Shown: one piece after another, positions 8,683-17,913 of the stretch
Layout of the letters: each line of letters starts with the position of its first letter
Position numbering within the stretch: the stretch's first letter is position 1
Assembly (NCBI GenBank): GCA_035525225.1
Contig: DATLFA010000045.1
Span: 186,001 to 250,000 of the forward strand
Reading direction: 5' to 3'
DNA from: DATLFA01 sp035525225
GTDB lineage: Bacteria > Actinomycetota > Acidimicrobiia > Acidimicrobiales > WLNW01
Length of the DNA: 64,000 nucleotides
Position numbers and translations under genes: made by a program
The notes under the pieces: generated by a model
What the model saw: the letters and a program-made list of their open reading frames with translations, nothing else
The model's database searches: none
Told to the model about the DNA's origin: nothing

Positions 8683-10107
8683 TCAGATGCGAGTGGTTTC
8701 GAGCACGGTGCCCTTGAAGAAGCCGGGGTTGGACGCGGTCAGCATGCGAGCGGCATTGGCGAAGGTGAACTCGCGGAAGTCGTCCCCGTCGAGATGGCCC
8801 TCTTCGACGAGTTCCCACGCCTCGGGCAGCACCTGTCGCATGTCGGGCACGTCCCAGTGGCCGATGTCAGAGGCGAAGATGGCGTTGAGCCGCGTGCCGT
8901 GCGGATTGAGCTCGCGATCGAAAGCGAGCGCATTCATCGGGTCGTCGGCTTCGCAACCGAAGTTGAACTGGTGGGTGAAGATGCGCACGACATCGTCGAT
9001 GTCGGTGACCTGTGATTCTTCGAACTCGTCGATGATCGCTGGATCTTCGTCGGGATCGGACAGCATGTGCAGCCCCTCACCGATGCGCCCACGGCTGTCG
9101 GCCATGCGGCCACGCGCGAACTCGGTGAACAAGTCGTCGAGCAGAGATCGGTCGAGCAGCGCGGGGTCGTAGTTGCGAATGGCGTGCTTGTTGCGCTTCT
9201 CGAAATGGCCCAAGATGTCGGCGAAGAGCTGGCAGGCCCACGCCACCCCACCTTCGAGGAATGCGAATCGCAGCTCGGGGAACCGCATCGGTACGCCGCC
9301 CATGAAAAGTCCGCGACACGATGCTTCGCCCGCGGCCGCAAAGTTGCCGAGGTGGTTGAACACGTAGTTCTTGGTCGACGCTCGCGTCCCCCAACCCTGA
9401 CCACCGGCATGGAACGTGGGTGTGACGCCCAGCTCGACGCACTTCGCCCACAACGGGTCGTAGTCGTACGGCGAGTCGTGGCCGATCGAGTCGATCCAGC
9501 GGGCGGCACGGTTGCCCTCGAGACCCGGGACGAATCGAGGGATGACGCCGGCCATCATGACGGTTTTCAAGCCGAGAGTGCCGACGGCGTGGTCGAGTTC
9601 GGCGACGGCCTCGTCGGGCGTGAACGTGGGAATGGCGGCCACCGGCTCGAGCCGATCCCGGAAGTCGCGATACGCCTCGGCGTAGTAGATGTTGAACGCG
9701 CGGGCCATCGCTTGTCGCAGTTCGTCGTCGGGTACGCCGGTGACAGTGAGGCCGTAGGTGGGGTAGAGCAACGCGTAGTCGATGCCGATCTCGTCGAGGC
9801 GCCGGTACATCAACGCCGGCAACATCGCGGTTGCGCGATCGACGGTGTTCTTCGTGGGCAGCCCCCAGAACGCCATGCGCGCCGTGTTCGTCTCACGCCG
9901 CTTGTCGGGGGGCACCAAGCGTGAGTACCTGCTGCCGTCGATCACCCGCTGAAAACGCTCGGCCACTGCGGGGTCGGCGATGTCGCGGATGATGTCTTTG
10001 ACCACGGGGAGGTATTCGATGAGATGGCCGTCGCCGTCGATGATCGGGTGGTCGATGCGGTTGCGGATCGCGGCCACCTCGTCGGTGGCAGCGAAGGAGA
10101 TGCTCAT
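8683..10107 (-). CDS. Amidohydrolase family 2 protein (long form)
   Basis: A 474-residue TIM-barrel amidohydrolase-2 protein. It begins with PIIDGDGHLIE, the D-x-D-G-H variant of the first metal motif common in long actinobacterial members. TPTFHAGGQGW supplies the fifth-strand His and NAIFASDIGHWD the late Asp. Family enzymes are metal-dependent hydrolases or decarboxylases acting on cyclic or carboxylated substrates. Start ATG 10107 overlaps the TGA of the upstream D-aminoacylase-like gene (ATGA), so the two are translationally coupled. Two related long-form genes lie at 27938-29089 and 48585-49760, but sequence similarity among the three is moderate only. Confidence 0.85.
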   Translation of the reverse strand: MSISFAATDEVAAIRNRIDHPIIDGDGHLIEYLPVVKDIIRDIADPAVAERFQRVIDGSRYSRLVPPDKRRETNTARMAFWGLPTKNTVDRATAMLPALMYRRLDEIGIDYALLYPTYGLTVTGVPDDELRQAMARAFNIYYAEAYRDFRDRLEPVAAIPTFTPDEAVAELDHAVGTLGLKTVMMAGVIPRFVPGLEGNRAARWIDSIGHDSPYDYDPLWAKCVELGVTPTFHAGGQGWGTRASTKNYVFNHLGNFAAAGEASCRGLFMGGVPMRFPELRFAFLEGGVAWACQLFADILGHFEKRNKHAIRNYDPALLDRSLLDDLFTEFARGRMADSRGRIGEGLHMLSDPDEDPAIIDEFEESQVTDIDDVVRIFTHQFNFGCEADDPMNALAFDRELNPHGTRLNAIFASDIGHWDVPDMRQVLPEAWELVEEGHLDGDDFREFTFANAARMLTASNPGFFKGTVLETTRI

Positions 10108-11864
10108 TGCTGGTACTCCCCGGGCTGGTACTCCCCGGGCTGGTTCTCCGGTGCTGGTTGGCCGCCGCGCACGAGTTGGCCCCGTAGCGACCCCGTGGGC
10201 TCGCCATCGCGGAATGCGACGGCGCCGCTGACGATGGTGGCGACGTAGCCGGTGGCCCGTTGTACGAGCCGCTTGCCGTTGGCCGGCAGGTCGTAGATCA
10301 TCTCGGGCCGGCCGATCGACAGGTTGTCGAAGTCGATGACGTTGAGATCGGCCTTGTAGCCCGGTGCAACCACGCCTCGATCGAGCAGGCCGACCATGCG
10401 TGCCGTGTCGGCGCACTGCCGTTGGATGACGAACTCGATGGGCATGCGTTCGCTCGGCGCCGCGTCTCGGGCCCAGTGCGTGAGCAAGAACGTAGCGAAC
10501 GACGCGTCGCTGATGATGGTGCAGTGCGCGCCGCCGTCGCCGAGGCCGGGGATCGTGAGCGGATGTACGAGCATCTCGCGTGTGATGTCGAGGTTGCGAT
10601 CGGTGAAGTTGGCGACAGGCACATAGATGCACCCTTCGCCGTCGAACGCCATCAAGGCGTCGTAGGCGACCTCCGCGGGAGTGACGCCCAGCTGTTCGGC
10701 GCGAGCTTTGATGCTGTCGGCTTCGCGCACGGCGTAGTTCGCCGGCTGCCCGATGACGAAGCAGTTGGACCAGTCGTTCATCGGTCCCATCGTCGTCGGC
10801 GTCGCGGACATCTCGCCGATGATGGTGTGGCGAAGGTCGGAATCGCCGAGCCGGGCAACCCTCTCGGTGAGCGGGAGATGCGCGATGGCTTGGTAGGAAG
10901 GCGCGGCCAGCAGCGGATGGACACGGCCTTCGATACTCATGATCAGACCGACCGGACGCGCCGCGACCTGGCCCCGCAACGCAACCCCTTCGCTGTTGGC
11001 GCGCTCGATCGCCCTCAGCAACCGGCTCCAGTGCTCTGGTGGGTGGAGGCCGAGTTGCAGGGTGGTGATCGACATCGGTCGGCCGCTCTCCTCGGACATG
11101 GCCCGCAGCAGCGCGAACTCCGAATCGAAGTCGGTGAAGTCGGTGATGATCTCGAACACGCCCTCGTTGGTCTCGCCGATGGCGCGCGCGATGCCGAGCA
11201 ACTCGTCGGCACTCGCGGTGAGGCTGGGTGTCAGGTTTCCGTCGCGGTCTTTGTGATTGACACTGCGAGACGTGGTGAACCCCAACGCGCCACTGCGGAT
11301 CGCATCTGCGGCGAGTTGTCCCATCCGCTCGATCTCCTCCGCGGTCGGTTCTTCGCGGTGATCCGCGCCACGATCGCCCATGACATAGCCGCGCAGCGCC
11401 GCGTGGGGGATCTGGCCGGCGACGTCGATGGCATGAGGGTGCCCCGCAACTGCGTCGAGATACTCGGGATAGCTCTCCCAATTCCACTTGATGCCCTCGT
11501 GCAGCGCGGTGCCGGGAATGTCTTCCACACCTTCCATCAGAGCAATCAGCCACTCGTGCTTGTCGGGTCGCACGGGTGCGAAACCGACACCGCAGTTGCC
11601 CATCACCGCAGTGGTGACGCCCTGCCAGCACGACGGCGTGAGGTAGGCGTCCCAGGTGACCTGGCCGTCGTAGTGCGTGTGGATGTCGACGAACCCCGGC
11701 GTCACCAAGAGCCCGGCGGCATCGATCTCTTCACGGCCGCGACCGCTGACCGTGCCGACCGCCGTGATGCGATCGCCGTCTACCGCGACATCGGCGAGCC
11801 GAGGCGGGGCACCCGTGCCGTCGACAACTGTGCCCCCGCGGATGACCAGATCGTGATCAGCCAT
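10104..11864 (-). CDS. D-aminoacylase-type amidohydrolase, first gene of catabolic operon
   Basis: A 586-residue amidohydrolase-3 family enzyme with the N-terminal sandwich (MADHDLVIRGGTVVDGTG), metal motif PGFVDIHTHYDGQVTWD and a C-terminal Gly/His region (GDGGAHCTIISDASF). It parallels the copy at 4688-6430. The start ATG 11864 is preceded by a purine-rich GAGGGGGAA site at good spacing; an ATG 54 bases further up lacks one. The last residues are an unusual PGEYQ repeat coded by a 15-bp tandem repeat. The stop overlaps the next start by four bases. Likely a cytoplasmic metallohydrolase of N-acyl-D-amino acids, dioxopiperazines or other amides; the substrate cannot be read from sequence. Confidence 0.85.
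   Translation of the reverse strand: MADHDLVIRGGTVVDGTGAPPRLADVAVDGDRITAVGTVSGRGREEIDAAGLLVTPGFVDIHTHYDGQVTWDAYLTPSCWQGVTTAVMGNCGVGFAPVRPDKHEWLIALMEGVEDIPGTALHEGIKWNWESYPEYLDAVAGHPHAIDVAGQIPHAALRGYVMGDRGADHREEPTAEEIERMGQLAADAIRSGALGFTTSRSVNHKDRDGNLTPSLTASADELLGIARAIGETNEGVFEIITDFTDFDSEFALLRAMSEESGRPMSITTLQLGLHPPEHWSRLLRAIERANSEGVALRGQVAARPVGLIMSIEGRVHPLLAAPSYQAIAHLPLTERVARLGDSDLRHTIIGEMSATPTTMGPMNDWSNCFVIGQPANYAVREADSIKARAEQLGVTPAEVAYDALMAFDGEGCIYVPVANFTDRNLDITREMLVHPLTIPGLGDGGAHCTIISDASFATFLLTHWARDAAPSERMPIEFVIQRQCADTARMVGLLDRGVVAPGYKADLNVIDFDNLSIGRPEMIYDLPANGKRLVQRATGYVATIVSGAVAFRDGEPTGSLRGQLVRGGQPAPENQPGEYQPGEYQQ
10110..10154. repeat. 15-bp tandem repeat coding a PGEYQ tail
   Basis: Two exact copies of CTGGTACTCCCCGGG (10110-10124, 10125-10139) and a third degenerate one lie at the very 3' end of the D-aminoacylase-like gene. 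On the coding strand they give PGEYQ-PGEYQ as the C-terminus. Copy number could vary between strains without changing frame. Confidence 0.85.
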
Positions 11865-11942
11865 AGCCGTTTCCCCCTCGACTTCGCCCGCGGCCCGTGC
11901 GGCAACGTGCCAACCCACGATAGGGCGAAGTGCCGTCGACTG

Positions 11943-13433
11943 TCAGCGGCAGCCCTCGATCGCCGAACCGAGTTCGGCCAGGACCTGACGAACGAGGGGA
12001 TCGTCCGCGGACTGGGCCTCGAGCAATTGCACCATTCGCGCCTCGTCGAGACCCGCGATCGTCTTGCCGGCGGCGCACCCCGCCTGGCGGGGCGTGACCG
12101 CGGGATCGTCGAGCGCGATGCCGAGCAGCAGCGACCGAACGGTGGGTGCGGCAAAAATCGCGGAGGCGTCGATCTTCTTCGGCGCGGCCGACGGGCCCGG
12201 GTCGCACAACGTGAGCGTCACGTCGCTGGCCTCGCGTGATAGTTGCGGCGTGTGGCGGGCGAGCGCCGTGACGACGCGGTTCAGCGCGACATGCATTTCG
12301 TCGGCGTCGCCGGGCGTGTCGCCGCGGAACACCATCGCCGTGCACAGTACGTCGTCGCGCTCATAGACCGTCATAGCGTCGCCTCCCCAACCATCGACCG
12401 CCTCGATGGCTTGTTTCTGGTCGGTATGGCTGGCAACCAACAGGTACCACATCACCGCACCCACCTCGGTGCCCATCTCGGGGACGGACTTGGCCCCCTT
12501 CGGTGGCTTCGGTGCCTCTACCCGAACCGGAATGTCATCGTCGAGGAATGACGCGGGATCGAAGATGTTCTCTTCCGACTGTGGCGGCGACCGGAACGCG
12601 CGGTCGAGCTCACCCTCGATCGATGCCAACAGCCGCACGAACGGGATGCCCAAGTCATACGGTGCACCGAATAGTGCCAACAAGACCGGCGCACTTTCGC
12701 TGTTGAGTGCTTTGCTCGACTCCCGGTCGATCTGCGCCTGGTTGTCGACCTGGGCCTGTTCGTCTTCCGAGAGGGTGTCGTAGTACTCGTTCTCGATGCG
12801 GATCGCGTCGCCTTCTGCGAGTGCGCGCAATGCGAACGCCGCGCCGTCGCTCTGCGTGCGCGAGAGGTCGAGGTTGAACACTTGGTCTTGCAGCGCGTGG
12901 GTCAATTCGTGCACCAAGGTCAGCCGCAGACTCGGCGTCAGCTCGACCCCGCGAACGTAGACGGTACGACGGGAGGGCGAGTAATACGCGAGCGTGCCGC
13001 TGTCGCGTATCTCGTCTTGCTCCGCCGCGAGATCGACATTACCACCGATGAGCCCCAACGACCGGAACGTGCGCGCCTCGATCGCGTAGTACTCACGCGC
13101 TTCGGCACTGACCGGCGCGCCGCCGGTTGCCTGCGCCCGGTATTCCTCCGCCGTGAGGAACTCGACGAAGACCGGGTATGCAAATTTGTGACCGCGCGCC
13201 TCCTCGACGAAGGTGACGAGTGGTGCGACGCGCGCATCCCATTGCGACGGGCCGAGGGGTTCGCGACCTGCCACCATCGCGATGCAGGCCGCGACGATGG
13301 CCACGATCGCCACGACTGCGCCGCCGGCAAAACCGAAATCGCGGCGGTTGCTTCGCTGGTCCCATGAATTGGGGGCGAACGACGGCGGCGCCGAATAGAC
13401 GGGGGCCGGTAGTCGGGGAGTTCGAGTTTCCAT
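11943..13433 (-). CDS. Membrane-anchored zinc metallopeptidase-like protein (HELTH)
   Basis: A 496-residue protein with a proline-rich cytoplasmic N-terminus, one membrane helix at about 35-55, and a large external domain. HELTH at 175-179 gives the two zinc-binding histidines and the catalytic Glu of a gluzincin. The ALAEGDAIRIENEY segment roughly 30 residues later is the likely third ligand (Glu). About 300 residues follow without a recognised domain. The start is the ATG at 13433; longer frames upstream enter intergenic sequence with no conserved start. It stands between the catabolic operon and the thiolase and may be transcribed alone. The peptidase call is based on motif and context of residues, with no known substrate. 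Confidence 0.72.
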   Translation of the reverse strand: METRTPRLPAPVYSAPPSFAPNSWDQRSNRRDFGFAGGAVVAIVAIVAACIAMVAGREPLGPSQWDARVAPLVTFVEEARGHKFAYPVFVEFLTAEEYRAQATGGAPVSAEAREYYAIEARTFRSLGLIGGNVDLAAEQDEIRDSGTLAYYSPSRRTVYVRGVELTPSLRLTLVHELTHALQDQVFNLDLSRTQSDGAAFALRALAEGDAIRIENEYYDTLSEDEQAQVDNQAQIDRESSKALNSESAPVLLALFGAPYDLGIPFVRLLASIEGELDRAFRSPPQSEENIFDPASFLDDDIPVRVEAPKPPKGAKSVPEMGTEVGAVMWYLLVASHTDQKQAIEAVDGWGGDAMTVYERDDVLCTAMVFRGDTPGDADEMHVALNRVVTALARHTPQLSREASDVTLTLCDPGPSAAPKKIDASAIFAAPTVRSLLLGIALDDPAVTPRQAGCAAGKTIAGLDEARMVQLLEAQSADDPLVRQVLAELGSAIEGCR

Positions 13434-13501
13434 TGTGGCCTTAGTGGTTTCGGCCGCAGGCCCGCCGCCTTGAGTGGGGATTGACCGTTGGGTCGTTCGC
13501 C

Positions 13502-14683
13502 TCACAGGCTCCGCAACAGCAGCGCGTCGCCTTGACCGCCACCGCCGCACAGCGCCGCGGCACCGAGGCCGCCGCCGCGCCGGCGCAATTCGAGAGCGAG
13601 CGTCAACGCGATGCGCGTACCCGACATGCCGATCGGGTGGCCCAGTGCGATCGCACCGCCGTTGACGTTGCACGCGTCGGCGGTTATGCCGAGATCGTTC
13701 ATCGAGGCCACCACCACCGCGGCGAACGCTTCGTTGATCTCGAACAGATCGATGTCACCGACCGTCTTGCCCGCCTTGGTGGCCGCGAGCGTTATCGCGC
13801 GCGACGGTTGCGACAACAGCGACGGATCCGGCCCCGCGACCTGGCCGTAGCTCACGACCTCGGCGAGTGGTGTGAGACCCAGCCGTTCGACCGCCGCTTT
13901 CGACGCCACGATGATTGCGGCGGCGCCGTCGGAGATCTGCGACGCGTTGCCGGCGGTGATGTTGCCCGCTTTGGCGAACGCCGGCGGTAGGCCGGCGAGG
14001 CTCTCGGATGTCGTGTTGGCCCGCACTCCCTCGTCCGCGGAGAACATGATGGCGTCGCCCCGGCGCTGGGGCACCGCGACGGGCACCAACTCGTCGTCGA
14101 ACAAGCCGTCCTTCTGCGCACGCGCCGCCCGCTCGTGCGATGCGGCCGCGAGCTCATCCTGCGGTGCCCGCACGATGCGGGCCGACGCGGCATAGCGCTC
14201 GGTGCCCTCACCCATCGCGCAGTGCTCGAAGGCGCAAAAGAGGCCATCGTGGATCATCGAATCATGGATGGTGTCGTCGCCGAATCGATAGCCGCCGCGC
14301 GCTTTCAGCAAGAGGTAGGGCGCATTGGTCATCGACTCCATACCGCCCGCGACGACGATGTCGGCTTCGCCGCTCGCGATCATCTGATCCGCAAGGTAGA
14401 TGGCGTTGATACCGGAAAGACACACCTTGTTGATGTTGGCCGACGGCGTCGTCATCGGTATGCCACCTTTGACCGCCGCTTGGCGCGCCGGTGCCTGGCC
14501 GGCGCCGCCCACCAAGACCTGACCCATGTAGACGTAGTCGACCTGGTCGGCGGCGACACCGGCGCGGGCGAGCGCGGCGGCGATCGCGAAGCCGCCGAGG
14601 TCGGTCGCGCTGAATCCGGCGAGCGTGCCGGCCAACTTGCCGATCGGCGTGCGTGCTCCGTTGACGATGAACGATCCCGCCAT
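13502..14683 (-). CDS. Acetyl-CoA C-acyltransferase (thiolase)
   Basis: A 393-residue thiolase. The nucleophilic Cys88 is in NKVCLSG, a variant of the common NKVCGSG seen in some actinobacterial FadA proteins. His349 is in ALGHPIGMSG, and the proton-shuttling Cys379 in LCGGGGQGDA. It catalyses reversible condensation or cleavage of beta-ketoacyl-CoA with acetyl-CoA. The length is exactly typical. It starts at ATG 14683, 62 bases after the DUF4202 stop, so it could be read through from the sulfur operon or have its own promoter. It fits the general beta-oxidation capacity of the region. Confidence 0.93.
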   Translation of the reverse strand: MAGSFIVNGARTPIGKLAGTLAGFSATDLGGFAIAAALARAGVAADQVDYVYMGQVLVGGAGQAPARQAAVKGGIPMTTPSANINKVCLSGINAIYLADQMIASGEADIVVAGGMESMTNAPYLLLKARGGYRFGDDTIHDSMIHDGLFCAFEHCAMGEGTERYAASARIVRAPQDELAAASHERAARAQKDGLFDDELVPVAVPQRRGDAIMFSADEGVRANTTSESLAGLPPAFAKAGNITAGNASQISDGAAAIIVASKAAVERLGLTPLAEVVSYGQVAGPDPSLLSQPSRAITLAATKAGKTVGDIDLFEINEAFAAVVVASMNDLGITADACNVNGGAIALGHPIGMSGTRIALTLALELRRRGGGLGAAALCGGGGQGDALLLRSL

Positions 14684-14745
14684 CGATGGCCTTTCTATCT
14701 TGTGCTGCTGTGTAGTTTCTGATGTGTGGTTCTGCCGCGGAAACG

Positions 14746-15342
14746 TTACTGGCTGAGCGCGTCATCCAGCGCAGCCCGCGCGGTGGCGGAAATGCGGGTC
14801 TGAGCCACGAGCGCCACCGCCCGATCACTCATCTTCACGACGGTTTTCTGCACCGCGGTGACGAGGCGAGCGTGGTCGAGGCGAGCCGCCAGGTCTTCGA
14901 ATTGCGTCTCGATGAATGTCAGGCAGATCGCGTCCTCGACTAATTGCGTCTCGGGGTCGTGGCCGAGCCCGTCCTTGCGTACCAGTGCCTGCACGCGTGT
15001 GACGGTCGTGGCCGAGATGCCTGCATCGGGCAGTAGCTCGGCGACGACCTCGGCGTGCACATCCTTGAGGGCCCGGCGCCATCGCAGGTAGCCGACCCGG
15101 CCCTCGGCATAGCTGTCGCGTGGGATCGTCCAGCGCCGCACATGATGCGCGCGGGTTGCCAGCAGAACTTCGTCGCCCGCCCGCGGATCGATCTTCTCGG
15201 CCCACTCGGTGGCCAGCACGCCTTGCAGTTGCGCGCGCGGCCAACGCTCGTCGCGCCATTCGATGATGTTGGGATCCGTGGCGTTGGCCGCGTCGATCGC
15301 GGCGAACGCTGCGGTCAGCTCAGACCGCACATTCACTTTCAC
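14746..15342 (-). CDS. DUF4202 family protein
   Basis: About 198 residues. The pattern AIDAANATDPN, LATRAHHVRRWTIPRDSYAEGRVGYLRWRR and the ETQLVEDAICLTFIE segment match what I know as DUF4202. The conserved His/Arg-rich helix suggests a nucleotide- or metal-binding role, but the function is unknown. It overlaps the 3' end of the sulfite reductase gene. I prefer GTG 15342 because GAGG lies at a suitable distance; an ATG at 15375 would lengthen the overlap from 23 to 56 bases. Its place as the last gene of the cysH operon argues for a role in sulfur assimilation or its regulation. Confidence 0.8.
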   Translation of the reverse strand: MKVNVRSELTAAFAAIDAANATDPNIIEWRDERWPRAQLQGVLATEWAEKIDPRAGDEVLLATRAHHVRRWTIPRDSYAEGRVGYLRWRRALKDVHAEVVAELLPDAGISATTVTRVQALVRKDGLGHDPETQLVEDAICLTFIETQFEDLAARLDHARLVTAVQKTVVKMSDRAVALVAQTRISATARAALDDALSQ

Positions 15343-17170
15343 CGGTGACGGCCTCGTAGGGGCCGGTCTCGTCATAGTCGACGTAATACTCGGGACCGTC
15401 TTCGGGCGTGGGGAACTGATCGAGCTCTTTCAGGTCGAGCCCGATCGCTCGCGCGCCACCGACTCGATCCATCCAGGCCCGGAAGTTCTCACCCGCGTTG
15501 CGTTCGCCGACGAAGCGGCGCACGACCCGTACCGCGGCTTCGGCGGCATTCTTGGCAGGAAGCCGCAACGCCTTCTCGCCGAAGTGGATCTGTGCTTGGC
15601 CCACATAGCCACCCAGCAGCATCTGATAGCCGGGTGCGGCGGTGTTGTGGGCCCGGCGCTCGGCGCCGAAGAAGCCGATGTCGGAAGTGTGGTGCTGGCC
15701 GCAGGAGTTCATGCAGCCGGAGATGTTGATGCGCAGGCCGCCGACGTCGGCGAGTCCTTCGGCTTCGAGGGCGTTGCCGATGGCCTTGGCCAGGCCCCGT
15801 GATTGCGTCACGGCGAGGTTGCAGGTGTCGGCACCCGGGCACGACACGACATCGCGCACGAGCTCGGCTCCCGGCTGCGCCATGCCGATCTCGGCGAGGC
15901 GGTCGTAGAGCGCCGGCAGTTGCGACTCTTCGAGATCGCGGAAGACGAGGTTCTGGCGATTGCTCAGCCGCACCGTGGCGTTGAACTCGCGCTGGATCGC
16001 CGCGAGCGCACGGAACTGATCCGACGTGATGTCACCGAGCTCGGCCCATGCGTAGGCAGAGACGGTCTTGTTGGCGGCACCTCGCACGACGTTGGCGTCG
16101 AGCCAGCGGTCGCGATCGCCCTTGCGAACGAGCGCGACGGGGACCTCGTTAGGGGTCGTCGCCGCGAAGCCGTGGCCCATGGGCGTCGGGGTGATGCCGG
16201 CTGCGCGACCCGCGGGTGCGTCTCCGAAACGCTGGACCTCGTCGGGGATGCCTCCGGGCCACGACGACGAAGCGGGCAACGTGTGCCGGATCTTCAGAAC
16301 GCGTCGCTGCACCTCTTCGAACCCGAGCGTGTCGACGAGCCACTTCATGCGGGCGCGCAGTTTGTTGTCGCGGTTGCCCGCCTGATCGAACACTCGAAGG
16401 ATGGCTTCGAGCGTCGGCATCAGATCTTCACGAGAGGTGAACTCTTCGATGGCCAGCGCAGGATGCGGGTTGGCGCCGAGCCCGCCGGCAATGAACACGC
16501 GGAAGCCCCGCTCGATCGTGCCGTCGGGCAACGTGCGCGCAGTGGCGATGACACCGGCATCGTTGAACATCGCTTGACCGCAGTCGGTTTCACAACCGGA
16601 GAAATTGATCTTGAACTTGCGCGGTAGCCGCTGGGACAGCGGGTTACGAACGAAGTGTCGGTACGCCGCTTCGGCCCACTGTGTGATGTCGAGTGCCTCG
16701 AAGGGGCAGGCGCCGGCGAGATGGCAACCCTGCACGTTGCGCACGGTGTCACCGCAGGCTTCGCGGGTGGTCATACCGACCGAACCGAAGAGGCGCAGCA
16801 CCTCGGGCACGGTGTCGAGCTCGACGAAGTGGAACTGGATGTTCTGCCGCGTGGTGATGTGGCCCCAACCGCGCGAATACGCGTCCGCGACATAGGCCAT
16901 CATCTCGAGTTGTTCGGGCGTGACCGAGCCGTAGGGCACCTTGAGCCGCACCATCTGCGCGGTGCCGCCCTGACGTTGCCCGTAGATGCCGTTGTTGAGG
17001 CGGAAGACGCGGAACACGTCTTCTTCGACCTCGCCCGCCTTGAGCTTGGCCAACATGACCTCGAACTTGGCGATGTCGGCCTCGATGTCAGGGTCGATGG
17101 GACCACCGGCAGGCGGCGCACTGAGCGACCTTGTCTCGCGGGTCTTGAGGATCTCGAGCACTGGGTTCAT
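15320..17170 (-). CDS. Ferredoxin-dependent sulfite reductase (NirA/SirA type)
   Basis: A 616-residue assimilatory sulfite/nitrite reductase. The siroheme-4Fe4S ligands are visible as C444-x5-C450 (SCPGADTC) and C486-x3-C490 (GCMNSC). Two ferredoxin-like half-domains precede and follow. It reduces sulfite to sulfide with six electrons from ferredoxin. I call it sulfite rather than nitrite reductase because it follows cysH and two siroheme-synthesis genes. ATG 17170 overlaps the preceding TGA by four bases, and AGGTGG sits eight bases upstream. The mycobacterial NirA-type enzymes of similar length act on sulfite. Confidence 0.92.
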   Translation of the reverse strand: MNPVLEILKTRETRSLSAPPAGGPIDPDIEADIAKFEVMLAKLKAGEVEEDVFRVFRLNNGIYGQRQGGTAQMVRLKVPYGSVTPEQLEMMAYVADAYSRGWGHITTRQNIQFHFVELDTVPEVLRLFGSVGMTTREACGDTVRNVQGCHLAGACPFEALDITQWAEAAYRHFVRNPLSQRLPRKFKINFSGCETDCGQAMFNDAGVIATARTLPDGTIERGFRVFIAGGLGANPHPALAIEEFTSREDLMPTLEAILRVFDQAGNRDNKLRARMKWLVDTLGFEEVQRRVLKIRHTLPASSSWPGGIPDEVQRFGDAPAGRAAGITPTPMGHGFAATTPNEVPVALVRKGDRDRWLDANVVRGAANKTVSAYAWAELGDITSDQFRALAAIQREFNATVRLSNRQNLVFRDLEESQLPALYDRLAEIGMAQPGAELVRDVVSCPGADTCNLAVTQSRGLAKAIGNALEAEGLADVGGLRINISGCMNSCGQHHTSDIGFFGAERRAHNTAAPGYQMLLGGYVGQAQIHFGEKALRLPAKNAAEAAVRVVRRFVGERNAGENFRAWMDRVGGARAIGLDLKELDQFPTPEDGPEYYVDYDETGPYEAVTGESECAV

Positions 17171-17913
17171 CTCGGTACCACCTCATGTGTCGTGATCGGT
17201 ACGACGCTGCTACGCAGGTCGAGGGCCGCAACGTCGCCGACCACGATCGTGGCGGGGCTCTCGATCGGCTCGTTGCCGAGCTCGGCCAGTGTGGCGCGGG
17301 TCTCGGTCTGGTTCGGTTGAGTGGCGTTGCCGATGATTGCAACGGGCGTCGTGCCCGGCATGCCTCCGGCGATCAGGCGGTCGCGGATCGCAGTGGCCCG
17401 CGCGGCACCCATGAGGATGACCAGCGTGGTGCCGAGGGTGGCGAGCGCATCCCAATTCAGTGTGCGGTCGTTGGCCGGGTCTTGGTGCGCGGTGATCACC
17501 GTGAAACCGCTCGACGCGAGGCGGGTGGTGAGGGGAATACCGGCCGCGGCAGGTGCCGCGATGGCCGATGACACGCCCGGGACGACTTCGGTGGCGACGC
17601 CGGCATCGCGCAGCGCGATCAACTCTTCGGCGGCGCGCCCGAACACGTGCGGATCGCCACCTTTGAGCCGCACGACGCTGTCGTAGCGCGTGCCCCGGTC
17701 GATCAGGATTTCGTTGATCGTCGCTTGGGTGTCGCGGGCGCCGGGTCGCTTGCCGACATCGATGCGCTCGGCCCACAGCGGCACCATTGCGAGGATCTCG
17801 GCGGAAACGAGACGGTCGTGGACGACCACGTCGCAGTGGCGAAGTAGTTCCGCGGCGCGGACCGTCAAGAGCCCCGGATCGCCGGGACCGGCGCCGACGA
17901 GGTAGACGGTCAT
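17167..17913 (-). CDS. cobA: Uroporphyrinogen-III C-methyltransferase (SUMT)
   Basis: A 248-residue SAM-dependent methyltransferase that adds two methyl groups to uroporphyrinogen III, giving precorrin-2. The N-terminal VYLVGAGPGDPGLLTVRA and the middle VVRLKGGDPHVFGR and VVPGVSSAIAAPA stretches are the family signatures. It lies between precorrin-2 dehydrogenase and sulfite reductase, all overlapping by ATGA, so it serves siroheme supply for that reductase. Both ends share bases with neighbours, which makes the start at 17913 secure. Confidence 0.94.
   Translation of the reverse strand: MTVYLVGAGPGDPGLLTVRAAELLRHCDVVVHDRLVSAEILAMVPLWAERIDVGKRPGARDTQATINEILIDRGTRYDSVVRLKGGDPHVFGRAAEELIALRDAGVATEVVPGVSSAIAAPAAAGIPLTTRLASSGFTVITAHQDPANDRTLNWDALATLGTTLVILMGAARATAIRDRLIAGGMPGTTPVAIIGNATQPNQTETRATLAELGNEPIESPATIVVGDVAALDLRSSVVPITTHEVVPR

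Noticed and set aside
10260..12239. A 659-residue open frame on the plus strand
   Set aside because: It is antisense to the D-aminoacylase-like and metallopeptidase genes, which have recognisable motifs. Its translation is low-complexity and shows no family pattern; such frames are common in GC-rich DNA.
15320..17170. Nitrite reductase
   Set aside because: The family includes nitrite reductases, but overlap with cysH and siroheme genes makes sulfite the likely substrate.
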